Below, piece by piece: positions 12,002 through 18,203 of a stretch of DNA of 18,203 bases. The translations under genes were made by a program, and so were the position numbers. Origin of the DNA: Bacteroidales bacterium UBA3684 (GTDB taxonomy: Bacteria; Bacteroidota; Bacteroidia; Bacteroidales; P3); NCBI GenBank assembly GCA_002372855.1, contig DFIZ01000071.1, forward strand, positions 1,559 to 19,761. Direction: 5' to 3'. Numbering within the stretch: the stretch's first letter is position 1; the number at the start of each line of letters is the position of its first letter. The notes beneath the pieces were generated by a model. That model worked only from the letters and a program-made list of their open reading frames with translations. It was not told the origin of the DNA and did not search any database.

Positions 12002-14152
12002 TCAGTCGAAGAAATTCCACGTCATGCCCCAGAAGAGACCGAAGCGGTTGCCGGGGTAGTGCGGCATGAGGAAATAGCGCGGAGTGCTCTCCCACAGGGC
12101 GTTGATGTGGCCGGCTTTGACGTAGATGCTGGCGCGTTTCACCTGCAGGTTGATGAAGGCGTCGCACCAAAGGTAGTCGCCGGTCTCGGTGTCCTGCTGG
12201 AAAAAGAGGCCGGTGGCAGGGTCGTAGGCATCGGGGGCGAAGGCGGTGTAGTAGCGGATGTCGACGCCCACCTGCATGCGCAGGGCGCGGCGGAAGAGGG
12301 TGAAGTCGGCGTAGATGGAGTTCTTGCTGGCCCATATCGGCACGTCCAGCTGGACCTTGTCGGTGCTGTGCTGGAGGAACTGTTGCATGTCGACGTGGAA
12401 CCAGCCCCATTGCAGGTTCAGTGTGAGGGCGGCCTGGTAGTACCAGAAGTCGTCGGTGCCGCTGCAGACATTCAACGCACTGTCGTACCAGACGTTGTGG
12501 CTCATGTGCGTCATGCTGGCGCTGAGGTCGAAGAGCCGGAAGAAACCGCTGTCGCTGCTGTGGAAGAGGTGCAGGTTGTAGTGCTGCGAGCTGATGGGGT
12601 TGAAGGTGTAGTGGCTGGTGTGGAGGAGGCGTATCTCAGGGGTTTGCCTCGACAGGGCGCCCAGGAGCTCGATGCCGGAGTTTCCATTGCTGTCGAAATC
12701 GAACCGCAGGGTGGCGGCGGCATGGTAATCAGGCTCTTGCAGGTTGCTGTGCAGGCCGAGGGGGGTGTTGTCCAGTTCGCCTTTGGCCTGGAGGTTGAAG
12801 CGTCCCAGTGCCATCTCGATTTTGGCAAAGGGGTTGACGATGGCGGACGTCACCAGCGTGTCGGGGCCAGCCGTGGTGTCGGTGGTGACGATGGCGTCGA
12901 GCCTTCGGGGCGTGATACCCAGGGTGATTTTCAGAGGATTGTGCCAGCGGTGGTCGGGATAGGCGTCGTTGGTCCAGAAGAGGGTGGCGCTGGCATTGCT
13001 CCAAAGGAGGGAGTCGGAGAAGTTGGACAGGTAGGCCGCTCTTTTCCAACGTGCATAGTCCATTTCCACCCCAAACACACCGGCATTGATGACGTGCGGT
13101 GTGCCAACAGGGATGGTGTCCACATATTCGATGGTGTCCACCACCATATTGACGCTGTCGGCGTTGACTGTGTCGTATCGCGCCGACATCTCATAGCGAT
13201 GGCGGTATTTTTCAACCTGCTGGACAAGGTTGTAGGTGGCGTGTACGAAAGCGTCGTGGTGCAGGCTTCTGGACTGTGAATTGTAGAGTACCACGGGAAG
13301 CCCTCCGAGGTTGCTCGTCTGGTTGCCGGTGAAGTAGCTGTCGTCGCTCAGGCCGCCGTTCTCGTCCATCCGCAGCGACTGCCAGATGAATCCGGCCTGT
13401 ACCTGCAGGCGCGAGTCGCGCGAGAAATAGTTGGTGGTGACATCCAGGTAGTGGTTCTTGGCTCCCGAACCGGAGAGGTTGCCTTCCGGACAGATCAGCT
13501 GGTAGTCGAACGAGACGTTCCATCCCGGGATGATGTTCTGCGTATGTGCCACATGCACAAGGTAATCCTTGTTCAGGGTGTTGTTGTACGACAGCAGTGT
13601 GTACGGCGTCAGCGTCTGGTACATCCGGATGCTTTCGGGGGTCTTCAGGTAGCCGTCCTGGCCTTCGCTCTGAAGGCTGTAGGACAGTCCGTCGGCGAAG
13701 GTGGGAATGACGGTCATGTGGGGATGACCGATGGTGCCTTGGCCCAGATAGTAGTTGCCGTTGAAGGCGTCCAAGGGGTCGCTGAATTGCACTCCCGTCG
13801 GGTCGAGGGTGGGGTTCCACACCTCGTCAATCTTCACATTGTGTGGGGTATAGTGGAAAAAGAATACCTTGCTCCGCAGCACCGAGTCGGGAGTTTCTTT
13901 GGCGTATACGAGCCCTTTTGTGGCCGAGGTGTCGGCGAAGGAGCTGTCGTTGCCGAATGTGTTGTTGTTCAACCCGAGCCCTTGGTTGCCGACGTTGCCC
14001 CTTCCGGACGAGAAGGTGCCTAGGCCACCTCTGCTGGCCGCGGTGCCGGGAATCTGCCTTACCTGTCCTTCGGCCGCCGCTACGACAAACAGGCATGCCA
14101 GCAGCGCCATCCAGCGCCGCAGTCCCTGCCCCGCATTTGTCGTAGCCTTCAT
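12002..14152 (-). CDS. Large putative outer-membrane porin
   Basis: With the ATG at 14152 the protein is 716 residues with a signal peptide (Arg-Arg-Trp-Met-Ala-Leu-Leu-Ala-Cys-Leu-Phe-Val-Val-Ala-Ala-Ala, cleavage probably near Glu-Gly-Gln). After a low-complexity Gly/Asn-rich N-terminus (about 30-65), the rest is a long series of alternating amphipathic strands with aromatic girdles. Examples are many Tyr/Trp-containing strands and a final segment Gly-Leu-Phe-Trp-Gly-Met-Thr-Trp-Asn-Phe-Phe-Asp. This matches the Bacteroidota 'putative porin' family in size and ending. It would form an outer-membrane channel; its substrate is unknown. A TTG nine bases upstream of the ATG (14161) is an alternative start, but the ATG has AAGG close before it. 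It starts nine bases after the trxB stop, and a 68-base gap separates its stop from rdgB. Confidence 0.72.
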   Translation of the reverse strand: MKATTNAGQGLRRWMALLACLFVVAAAEGQVRQIPGTAASRGGLGTFSSGRGNVGNQGLGLNNNTFGNDSSFADTSATKGLVYAKETPDSVLRSKVFFFHYTPHNVKIDEVWNPTLDPTGVQFSDPLDAFNGNYYLGQGTIGHPHMTVIPTFADGLSYSLQSEGQDGYLKTPESIRMYQTLTPYTLLSYNNTLNKDYLVHVAHTQNIIPGWNVSFDYQLICPEGNLSGSGAKNHYLDVTTNYFSRDSRLQVQAGFIWQSLRMDENGGLSDDSYFTGNQTSNLGGLPVVLYNSQSRSLHHDAFVHATYNLVQQVEKYRHRYEMSARYDTVNADSVNMVVDTIEYVDTIPVGTPHVINAGVFGVEMDYARWKRAAYLSNFSDSLLWSNASATLFWTNDAYPDHRWHNPLKITLGITPRRLDAIVTTDTTAGPDTLVTSAIVNPFAKIEMALGRFNLQAKGELDNTPLGLHSNLQEPDYHAAATLRFDFDSNGNSGIELLGALSRQTPEIRLLHTSHYTFNPISSQHYNLHLFHSSDSGFFRLFDLSASMTHMSHNVWYDSALNVCSGTDDFWYYQAALTLNLQWGWFHVDMQQFLQHSTDKVQLDVPIWASKNSIYADFTLFRRALRMQVGVDIRYYTAFAPDAYDPATGLFFQQDTETGDYLWCDAFINLQVKRASIYVKAGHINALWESTPRYFLMPHYPGNRFGLFWGMTWNFFD

Positions 14153-14161
14153 GCCTTGCAA

Positions 14162-15091
14162 TCAGTTGTTTTGCAGGAAACGTTCCACATCCATGGCTGC
14201 CACGCAGCCCTTGCCGGCGGCCACGATGGCCTGGCGGTAGTTGGGGTCGCAAACATCGCCGGCGGCGAAAACGCCGGGAATATTGGTGGCACTGGAGGGG
14301 TTCTGCACCTTGATGTAGCCCTGCTCGTCCAGCTCGACCTGCCCTTTGAGGAAATCGGTGTTGGGTTTGTGGCCGATGGCCACGAAGACTCCCGTCACCT
14401 CCTTCTCGCTCTTGGCGCCGGTCTTGGTGTCCTCCAGCTCGATGCCGGTGACGCCGTCCATGTCGTTGCCGAGGATGCGGCTGGGACGCGAGTTCCAGCA
14501 CATCTCGATTTTGGGGTTGGTGAGCACGCGGTGCTGCATGGCCTTGGAGGCACGCAGTTCGTCGCGGCGGTGCACCAGGTAGACCTTCGAGCAGAGGGTG
14601 GTCAGGTAGTTGGCCTCCTCGCAGGCGGTGTCGCCGCCGCCGATGACGGCAACCACCTGGTTCTTATAGAAGTAACCGTCGCAAGTGGCACAGGCCGAAA
14701 CACCCTGTCCGTAGAACTCTTTCTCGCTCTCCAGGCCGATCCATTTGGCGCTGGCGCCGGTGGCGATGACCACGGTTTCGGCCTCGATTTCCACTCCGTG
14801 GTCGTCCTTGGCATGGAAGGGACGCTGGCTGAGGTCGATGTCGACGATGTATCCGCTACGCACATCGGTGCCGAAACGCTCGGCCTGACGGCGCAGGTCG
14901 TCCATCATGGCCGTGCCGCTGATGCCCTCGGGGTAGCCGGGAAAGTTCTCAATCTCGGTGGTTATGGTCAGCTGGCCGCCGGGCTGCTCGCCCTCGTAGA
15001 GGATGGGCTTCAGGTCGGCGCGACCGGTATAAATGCCTGTGGTGTAGCCCGCAGGGCCCGAACCGATGATCAAACAGCGTGTTTTTTCCAT
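14162..15091 (-). CDS. trxB: Thioredoxin-disulfide reductase
   Basis: This 309-residue protein has the complete low-molecular-weight thioredoxin reductase layout. It has an FAD-binding Gly-Ser-Gly-Pro-Ala-Gly at 10-15, the redox-active Cys134-Ala-Thr-Cys137, an NADPH-binding Gly-Gly-Gly-Asp-Thr-Ala at 151-156 with His-Arg-Arg at 174-176, and a C-terminal Ala-Ala-Gly-Asp-Val FAD motif. It transfers electrons from NADPH to thioredoxin in the cytoplasm. The ATG at 15091 is supported by an AAGGAAAG sequence 5-12 bases upstream. A much longer open frame upstream only shadows the flippase-like gene. The start lies 14 bases after the stop of that gene. The thioredoxin-like lipoprotein elsewhere in this window is not adjacent and need not be its partner. 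Confidence 0.95.
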   Translation of the reverse strand: MEKTRCLIIGSGPAGYTTGIYTGRADLKPILYEGEQPGGQLTITTEIENFPGYPEGISGTAMMDDLRRQAERFGTDVRSGYIVDIDLSQRPFHAKDDHGVEIEAETVVIATGASAKWIGLESEKEFYGQGVSACATCDGYFYKNQVVAVIGGGDTACEEANYLTTLCSKVYLVHRRDELRASKAMQHRVLTNPKIEMCWNSRPSRILGNDMDGVTGIELEDTKTGAKSEKEVTGVFVAIGHKPNTDFLKGQVELDEQGYIKVQNPSSATNIPGVFAAGDVCDPNYRQAIVAAGKGCVAAMDVERFLQNN

Positions 15092-15105
15092 ATTTCTTTC
15101 CTTTC

Positions 15106-16128
15106 TTAATTTGTTTTCTTTCTTTTCTTGATGCTGAAGTAGGCTATGTAGCAGCCGCCGACCAGTATCACCGCGGCCTGCTGCGAGCCCCACAGGAGCC
15201 ATCCGCAGGCGGTGCCCACCTCCATGCTGATGCCGTAGATGGCCAGCGCCAGCTGGACCAGCACGGGGTACACCCCTATGCCGCCCTGCGAGAAGGTCAT
15301 GCCCACCGATCCGAAGAGGTAGACCACAAACGCGGCCTGCATGCCCAGCCACGACGTGTCGCGGAAGGCCTGGAAGATTATCAGTCCGCCCAGGATGTAG
15401 AGCAGGTAGATCGACGCGCTGTAAAGCAGGAACAGCAGCGTGTTGCGGCGACCCATGTGGAAGACGCTTTTCACACCGTCCACCATGCCGGTCACCAGGT
15501 CGTTGACCTTCTTGAAGATGCCGATATGCAACAGCTTCTTCCAGAACAGCTTGTAGGCCACGAAGGCCAAAACGGCCAACGCCGCCCCCACGCCGAGAAT
15601 CATGGCCATGTTGGGCAGGTTGTTGTATTTCTCCGACAGGGTGTTGTAGAGCCAGTCCTTGGCCTCGCCGAACATGGCCAGCATGCCGATAACCACGATG
15701 ACCGCGAACGCCAGCAGGTCGATAATGCGCTCGGTGACCACTGTGCCCAGCGATTTCTCCATCGGGATGTCCTCGCTGGTGCGGAGGGTGGCGCAGCGCA
15801 TCACCTCGCCCGCACGCGGGAACGCCAGGTTGCCCAGGTAGGCCACCACCACCGACCCGAACGTGTTGTTCAGCCGGGGATGGAAACCGATGGGTTTGAA
15901 CAGGAGCTTCCAGCGCAGGGCACGCAACAAGTGGCTCAGCAGGCTGCACGCCACACAGACCAGCACCCAGAGGTAGTCGGCTTTGCGGAACGACAGCCAG
16001 ATGGCGGCCTTCTGCTCCGCATCGAGTTTCAGCAGGAACCAGTAGATGAAGAAAAAGCCAATGCCCAGAAAGACGACCATGCGCAGGACGTCTTTCCATC
16101 GGTTTTTCTTGTCTACATTCTGGTTCAC
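15106..16128 (-). CDS. UPF0104 / LPG-synthase-type flippase-like membrane protein
   Basis: This 340-residue protein has about eight membrane helices and the family signatures Arg-Ala-Leu-Arg-Trp-Lys-Leu-Leu at 69-76, Pro-Arg-Ala-Gly-Glu-Val-Met-Arg at 104-111 and Glu-Arg-Ile-Ile-Asp-Leu at 133-138. These mark the membrane half of lysylphosphatidylglycerol synthase and its stand-alone relatives, which are thought to move lipids across the membrane. There is no attached aminoacyl-transferase domain, so it is unlikely to make lysyl-PG alone. The start codon is GTG at 16128, overlapping the panD stop as GTGA, so it is translationally coupled to panD. The C-terminus is a basic Lys/Arg tail. Confidence 0.85.
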   Translation of the reverse strand: MNQNVDKKNRWKDVLRMVVFLGIGFFFIYWFLLKLDAEQKAAIWLSFRKADYLWVLVCVACSLLSHLLRALRWKLLFKPIGFHPRLNNTFGSVVVAYLGNLAFPRAGEVMRCATLRTSEDIPMEKSLGTVVTERIIDLLAFAVIVVIGMLAMFGEAKDWLYNTLSEKYNNLPNMAMILGVGAALAVLAFVAYKLFWKKLLHIGIFKKVNDLVTGMVDGVKSVFHMGRRNTLLFLLYSASIYLLYILGGLIIFQAFRDTSWLGMQAAFVVYLFGSVGMTFSQGGIGVYPVLVQLALAIYGISMEVGTACGWLLWGSQQAAVILVGGCYIAYFSIKKRKKTN

Positions 16129-16466
16129 AGCCGGTTGTTCTTGGGGAATATCACCGTCGGGGTCCAGTGTTTGGCCTCCTCGAAGTCCATGCTGGCATAG
16201 CTGGCGATGATGACCAGGCTGCCCACGGGGGCCTTGTGCGCCGCCGCTCCGTTGAGACAGATGACGCCGCTGCCGCGTTCGCCCTTGATGGCATAGGTCG
16301 AGAAACGCTCGCCGTTGGTGATGTTGTATATGTCAACTTTCTCGTTCTCAATAATGTTGGCGGCTTCCATCAACGCTTCGTCTATCGTGATGCTGCCGAT
16401 ATAGTCGAGGTCGGCCTCGGTGACCGTCACTCGGTGGATTTTCGATTTCAGTACTTCTATAGTCAT
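16125..16466 (-). CDS. panD: Aspartate 1-decarboxylase proenzyme
   Basis: This 113-residue protein has the usual proenzyme length. The self-processing site is Tyr22-Ile-Gly24-Ser25; cleavage between Gly24 and Ser25 gives the pyruvoyl group that decarboxylates L-aspartate to beta-alanine for pantothenate synthesis. Lys9 and the Asn-Gly-Ala-Ala-Ala-His segment at 72-77 are conserved family features. The ATG at 16466 puts the cleavage site at the canonical residue number. It starts five bases after the stop of the upstream anchored-protein gene, and its stop overlaps the next start. No other pan genes are in the window. Confidence 0.95.
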   Translation of the reverse strand: MTIEVLKSKIHRVTVTEADLDYIGSITIDEALMEAANIIENEKVDIYNITNGERFSTYAIKGERGSGVICLNGAAAHKAPVGSLVIIASYASMDFEEAKHWTPTVIFPKNNRL

Positions 16467-16471
16467 TGTTT

Positions 16472-16990
16472 TTAGAATATAATCCAATACAATAGCAGGC
16501 ACACCAGCAGGGTGTAGAGCATGATGCGGGTGGCGGGGATGGGTTTCATGTAGTCCTTGTCGGTCACGTCGAAGCGGCGCTTGATTTTCGACGAGCGTTG
16601 CTTGAAGTTGTGCATGCGCTCGGCGCCGTCCTTGGCGTCGGTGACGGCCGTGTCGGAGGCGAAGCGGGGCTGGTAGTTGAAGGTGGGCATCTCGCGTTTG
16701 CGGAAGAGGTCCTTCCACGTAAGGCCCTTGCCGCCGCGTTTCTCCTCGCGGTCCAGTTCGCGCACGCGCTGCTGGAAATAGGCCAGCTCGCCGTCCTCCA
16801 CAGCCGTGCCTTCCGGCACCTCCGGAGCGTCCGCAGCGGTCGCGGAGTCCTGCGCCTCTTGCTCCAGCTCGCGCAGCATGCGCTCGTCGGCGTACTTCTG
16901 TTTCAGCGCCTCCCACTTCTCCTTCTCGGGGTCGTAGAATCGAGGCTGGTAGCGGAACTGGCGCGGCTTGGGGGTGTAGAACATCGGCAT
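16472..16990 (-). CDS. Conserved C-terminally anchored protein with repeated FxYQPRF motif
   Basis: This 172-residue hydrophilic, charged protein has a single hydrophobic helix at the very end (about 156-172), so it is probably tail-anchored in the inner membrane with the bulk in the cytoplasm. A short motif occurs twice: Phe12-Arg-Tyr-Gln-Pro-Arg-Phe18, followed by Tyr-Asp-Pro-Glu-Lys-Glu, and Phe104-Asn-Tyr-Gln-Pro-Arg-Phe110. Between them is a Glu-rich, probably helical segment (about 20-85). The opening resembles uncharacterised Bacteroidota proteins I have seen, but no function is known to me. A second Met two codons in is an alternative start. It sits six bases after the cyclo-ligase stop and five bases before the panD start. 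Confidence 0.72.
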   Translation of the reverse strand: MPMFYTPKPRQFRYQPRFYDPEKEKWEALKQKYADERMLRELEQEAQDSATAADAPEVPEGTAVEDGELAYFQQRVRELDREEKRGGKGLTWKDLFRKREMPTFNYQPRFASDTAVTDAKDGAERMHNFKQRSSKIKRRFDVTDKDYMKPIPATRIMLYTLLVCLLLYWIIF

Positions 16991-16996
16991 GGCTCG

Positions 16997-17545
16997 TCAA
17001 TCGGTTATTACAAGGTTCATCTTTACATCGTGAGGCTCGGTGGGGATGGCGTCCATCATCTGGAAGTCGTAGGCCAGGCCGATCTTGGTGGCGTTGGGCG
17101 TCGACTTCAGCAGGCGGTCGTAGAATCCGCGGCCGCGGCCCATGCGGTTGCCCTCGCGGTCGAACGCCACGCCGGGCACGGCGATGAGCTCCACCGCCGC
17201 GAGGTCGGTCCATTCCTCGCCCGCGGGCTCGCCGATGCCGAACTGCTCGCCGCTGACCATGCACTCAGGGCCCGTGTACTGCCGCAGCCGCAGGTCGTCG
17301 CCATCCACGCAGGGCAGCAGCACGGTCTTCTGCCGGTACCACTGCTCCACCATCTCGTGCGTCTGCACCTCGTCGGCCATCGACCAGTAGAGCAGCACCA
17401 CCTTCGCCGCGGCGAACTGCGGGGTCTGCTCCAGGCGCTGCTGTATGACGCGGCTCCGGCGGAGTTTCTCCTCCGGCGGCACGGCACGCTTGCGCTCGCG
17501 CATCATCTTCCGAACTTCAGTCTTGTCCATCGTTCTGTCTTGCAT
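16997..17545 (-). CDS. 5-formyltetrahydrofolate cyclo-ligase
   Basis: This 182-residue protein has the family length and its main signatures: an N-terminal Arg/Lys-rich helix with Lys-Thr-Glu-Val-Arg-Lys, a Val-Pro-Gly-Val-Ala-Phe-Asp segment at 123-129, and the glycine-rich Gly136-Arg-Gly-Arg-Gly-Phe-Tyr-Asp-Arg144 that binds ATP/folate. It converts 5-formyl-THF to 5,10-methenyl-THF with ATP, salvaging this stable folate into the one-carbon pool, in the cytoplasm. The ATG at 17545 is preferred because GAAGGG lies a few bases upstream; a second ATG at 17530 is possible. It lies 46 bases after the stop of the DUF3127 gene, and the next gene follows six bases after its stop. Confidence 0.92.
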   Translation of the reverse strand: MQDRTMDKTEVRKMMRERKRAVPPEEKLRRSRVIQQRLEQTPQFAAAKVVLLYWSMADEVQTHEMVEQWYRQKTVLLPCVDGDDLRLRQYTGPECMVSGEQFGIGEPAGEEWTDLAAVELIAVPGVAFDREGNRMGRGRGFYDRLLKSTPNATKIGLAYDFQMMDAIPTEPHDVKMNLVITD

Positions 17546-17591
17546 TAAACCCTTCGCTTTTTTTCATCCCTCGGGATTCGGCTTGCGTCGC

Positions 17592-18044
17592 CTAGAACGG
17601 CAGGTCGTCGTCGGGCGAGGAGGCCATCTGCGGGGGCGCAGCGGCAAAACCGGGCTGCTGGGCGGCCGGAGCGGCGGGAGCGGCTGCCGGGGCGGCAGGC
17701 TGCTGTGCGCCAGCGGCGGCGGGGGCGCCGGCCCAGGCATAGCCTGCGGCGGGGGCGGCGGGCATCTGGCCCGGCACGAAAGGCTGTATGCGCGAAGCAC
17801 GCAGGTCCGTGTACCACTTCTCGTTGAACTCGCGGCTCTCAGGGGTGAAGGTCACCTGCACAGGGGTGCCCATCGGGATATTCTTGGCCATGGCCACACG
17901 CTCCTCGCCGAAAGCCGTGAAGGCCACCTTGCGCGGATACTCGCCGTCGGTCTCGATAACAAAACCGCCACGCACCCAGGGGCCGCGGGCCGATTCGCCC
18001 GACACTTCGGGCAGGAGCTGAATCAATTTGCCTGTGATTTCCAT
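17592..18044 (-). CDS. DUF3127 OB-fold protein with SSB-like acidic tail
   Basis: This 150-residue protein starts Met-Glu-Ile-Thr-Gly-Lys-Leu-Ile and has Tyr-Pro-Arg-Lys-Val-Ala-Phe-Thr-Ala-Phe-Gly at 36-46, as in the DUF3127 family of Bacteroidota. The first 90 residues should form a beta-barrel OB fold. A low-complexity Ala/Pro/Gln-rich linker fills about 93-140. The protein ends Ser-Pro-Asp-Asp-Asp-Leu-Pro-Phe, closely matching the acidic tip by which single-stranded DNA-binding proteins recruit partner enzymes. A role on single-stranded DNA is therefore likely but not proven. It is the first gene of the minus-strand run, with a clear promoter upstream. Confidence 0.85.
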   Translation of the reverse strand: MEITGKLIQLLPEVSGESARGPWVRGGFVIETDGEYPRKVAFTAFGEERVAMAKNIPMGTPVQVTFTPESREFNEKWYTDLRASRIQPFVPGQMPAAPAAGYAWAGAPAAAGAQQPAAPAAAPAAPAAQQPGFAAAPPQMASSPDDDLPF

Positions 18045-18112
18045 ATCTTGTCTTTTTGTATTTTTATTATTATCAATATCTTATGCTCCAGCCATCGCCG
18101 GATGCAATTGTA

Positions 18113-18143
18113 CAAAAATAGGTAAAAATTTCCATCCCGCAAA
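18113..18143 (-). promoter_or_regulatory. Bacteroides-type promoter of the DUF3127-led gene run
   Basis: On the minus strand TTTG (18140-18143) is followed by exactly 19 bases and then TATTTTTG (18113-18120). This is a full match to the Bacteroidota primary sigma consensus TTTG / TAnnTTTG. Transcription should begin near 18106, leaving a leader of about 60 bases before the ATG at 18044. Confidence 0.8.
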
Positions 18144-18203
18144 ATATTTTTATCAACACCCCGACACCTACCCGAGAGGTACATAATTCGGCATTTCTTA
18201 TAT

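Noticed and set aside
11951-13279. Long plus-strand frame (442 codons) opposite the porin gene
   Set aside because: Same antisense shadow; the minus-strand product has a signal peptide and continuous barrel-like strands.
14153-14161. TTG start for the porin three codons before the chosen ATG
   Set aside because: Possible, but the ATG has AAGG close upstream and gives a normal signal-peptide start.

Overview
This window looks like a chromosomal segment from a GC-rich member of the Bacteroidales (phylum Bacteroidota). The evidence is protein families typical of that group: a SerA subtype with a Lys-Lys-Met-Gly-Ala motif, the FNPEHDL ATP-grasp-like family, a DUF3127 OB-fold protein, a large putative porin and a BFN/UVR protein. 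A textbook Bacteroides-type promoter (TTTG, 19 bases, TAnnTTTG) also lies upstream of the right-hand gene run. No rRNA, tRNA, CRISPR array or intact insertion sequence was seen.

Left part (1-2579): the 3' end of serA, an ATP-grasp-like gene and mntP form a plus-strand run. A convergent thioredoxin-like lipoprotein gene overlaps mntP tail to tail. This part is rich in short repeats. Four 9-mers fill the serA spacer, a heptamer array lies inside the ATP-grasp frame, a palindrome-rich 111-base insert sits in frame in the same gene, and a 14-base duplication carries that gene's stop and the mntP start.

Middle part (2580-7292): a 590-base AT-rich gap holds two diverged copies of one sequence in inverted orientation around position 2814. 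It is followed by a plus-strand operon: ECF sigma factor, single-pass anti-sigma factor with an overlapping start, and two tandem paralogous envelope proteins with a repeat-built head and a C-terminal barrel-like domain. The operon ends at a clear intrinsic terminator. The likely logic is envelope sensing: the sigma/anti-sigma pair controls the paired surface proteins.

Right part (7293-18203): after a short intergenic stretch with an 11-base tandem repeat, thirteen genes run on the minus strand from 18044 down to 7502, mostly overlapping or a few bases apart. In transcription order they are the DUF3127 OB-fold protein, 5-formyl-THF cyclo-ligase, a C-terminally anchored conserved protein, PanD, a UPF0104 flippase-like membrane protein, TrxB, a putative porin, RdgB, BFN/UVR protein, a bile acid:sodium symporter-family transporter, a HAD phosphatase, a 69-residue unknown and cardiolipin synthase. 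The functions are housekeeping and mixed (folate, pantothenate, redox, nucleotide sanitation, phospholipid, envelope).

The most unusual signals are the inverted pair at 2634-2997, the in-frame palindromic insert at 872-983, the heptamer arrays in two coding regions, the sigma/anti-sigma/paired-barrel operon, and a 12-base inverted repeat pressed against the rdgB start codon.
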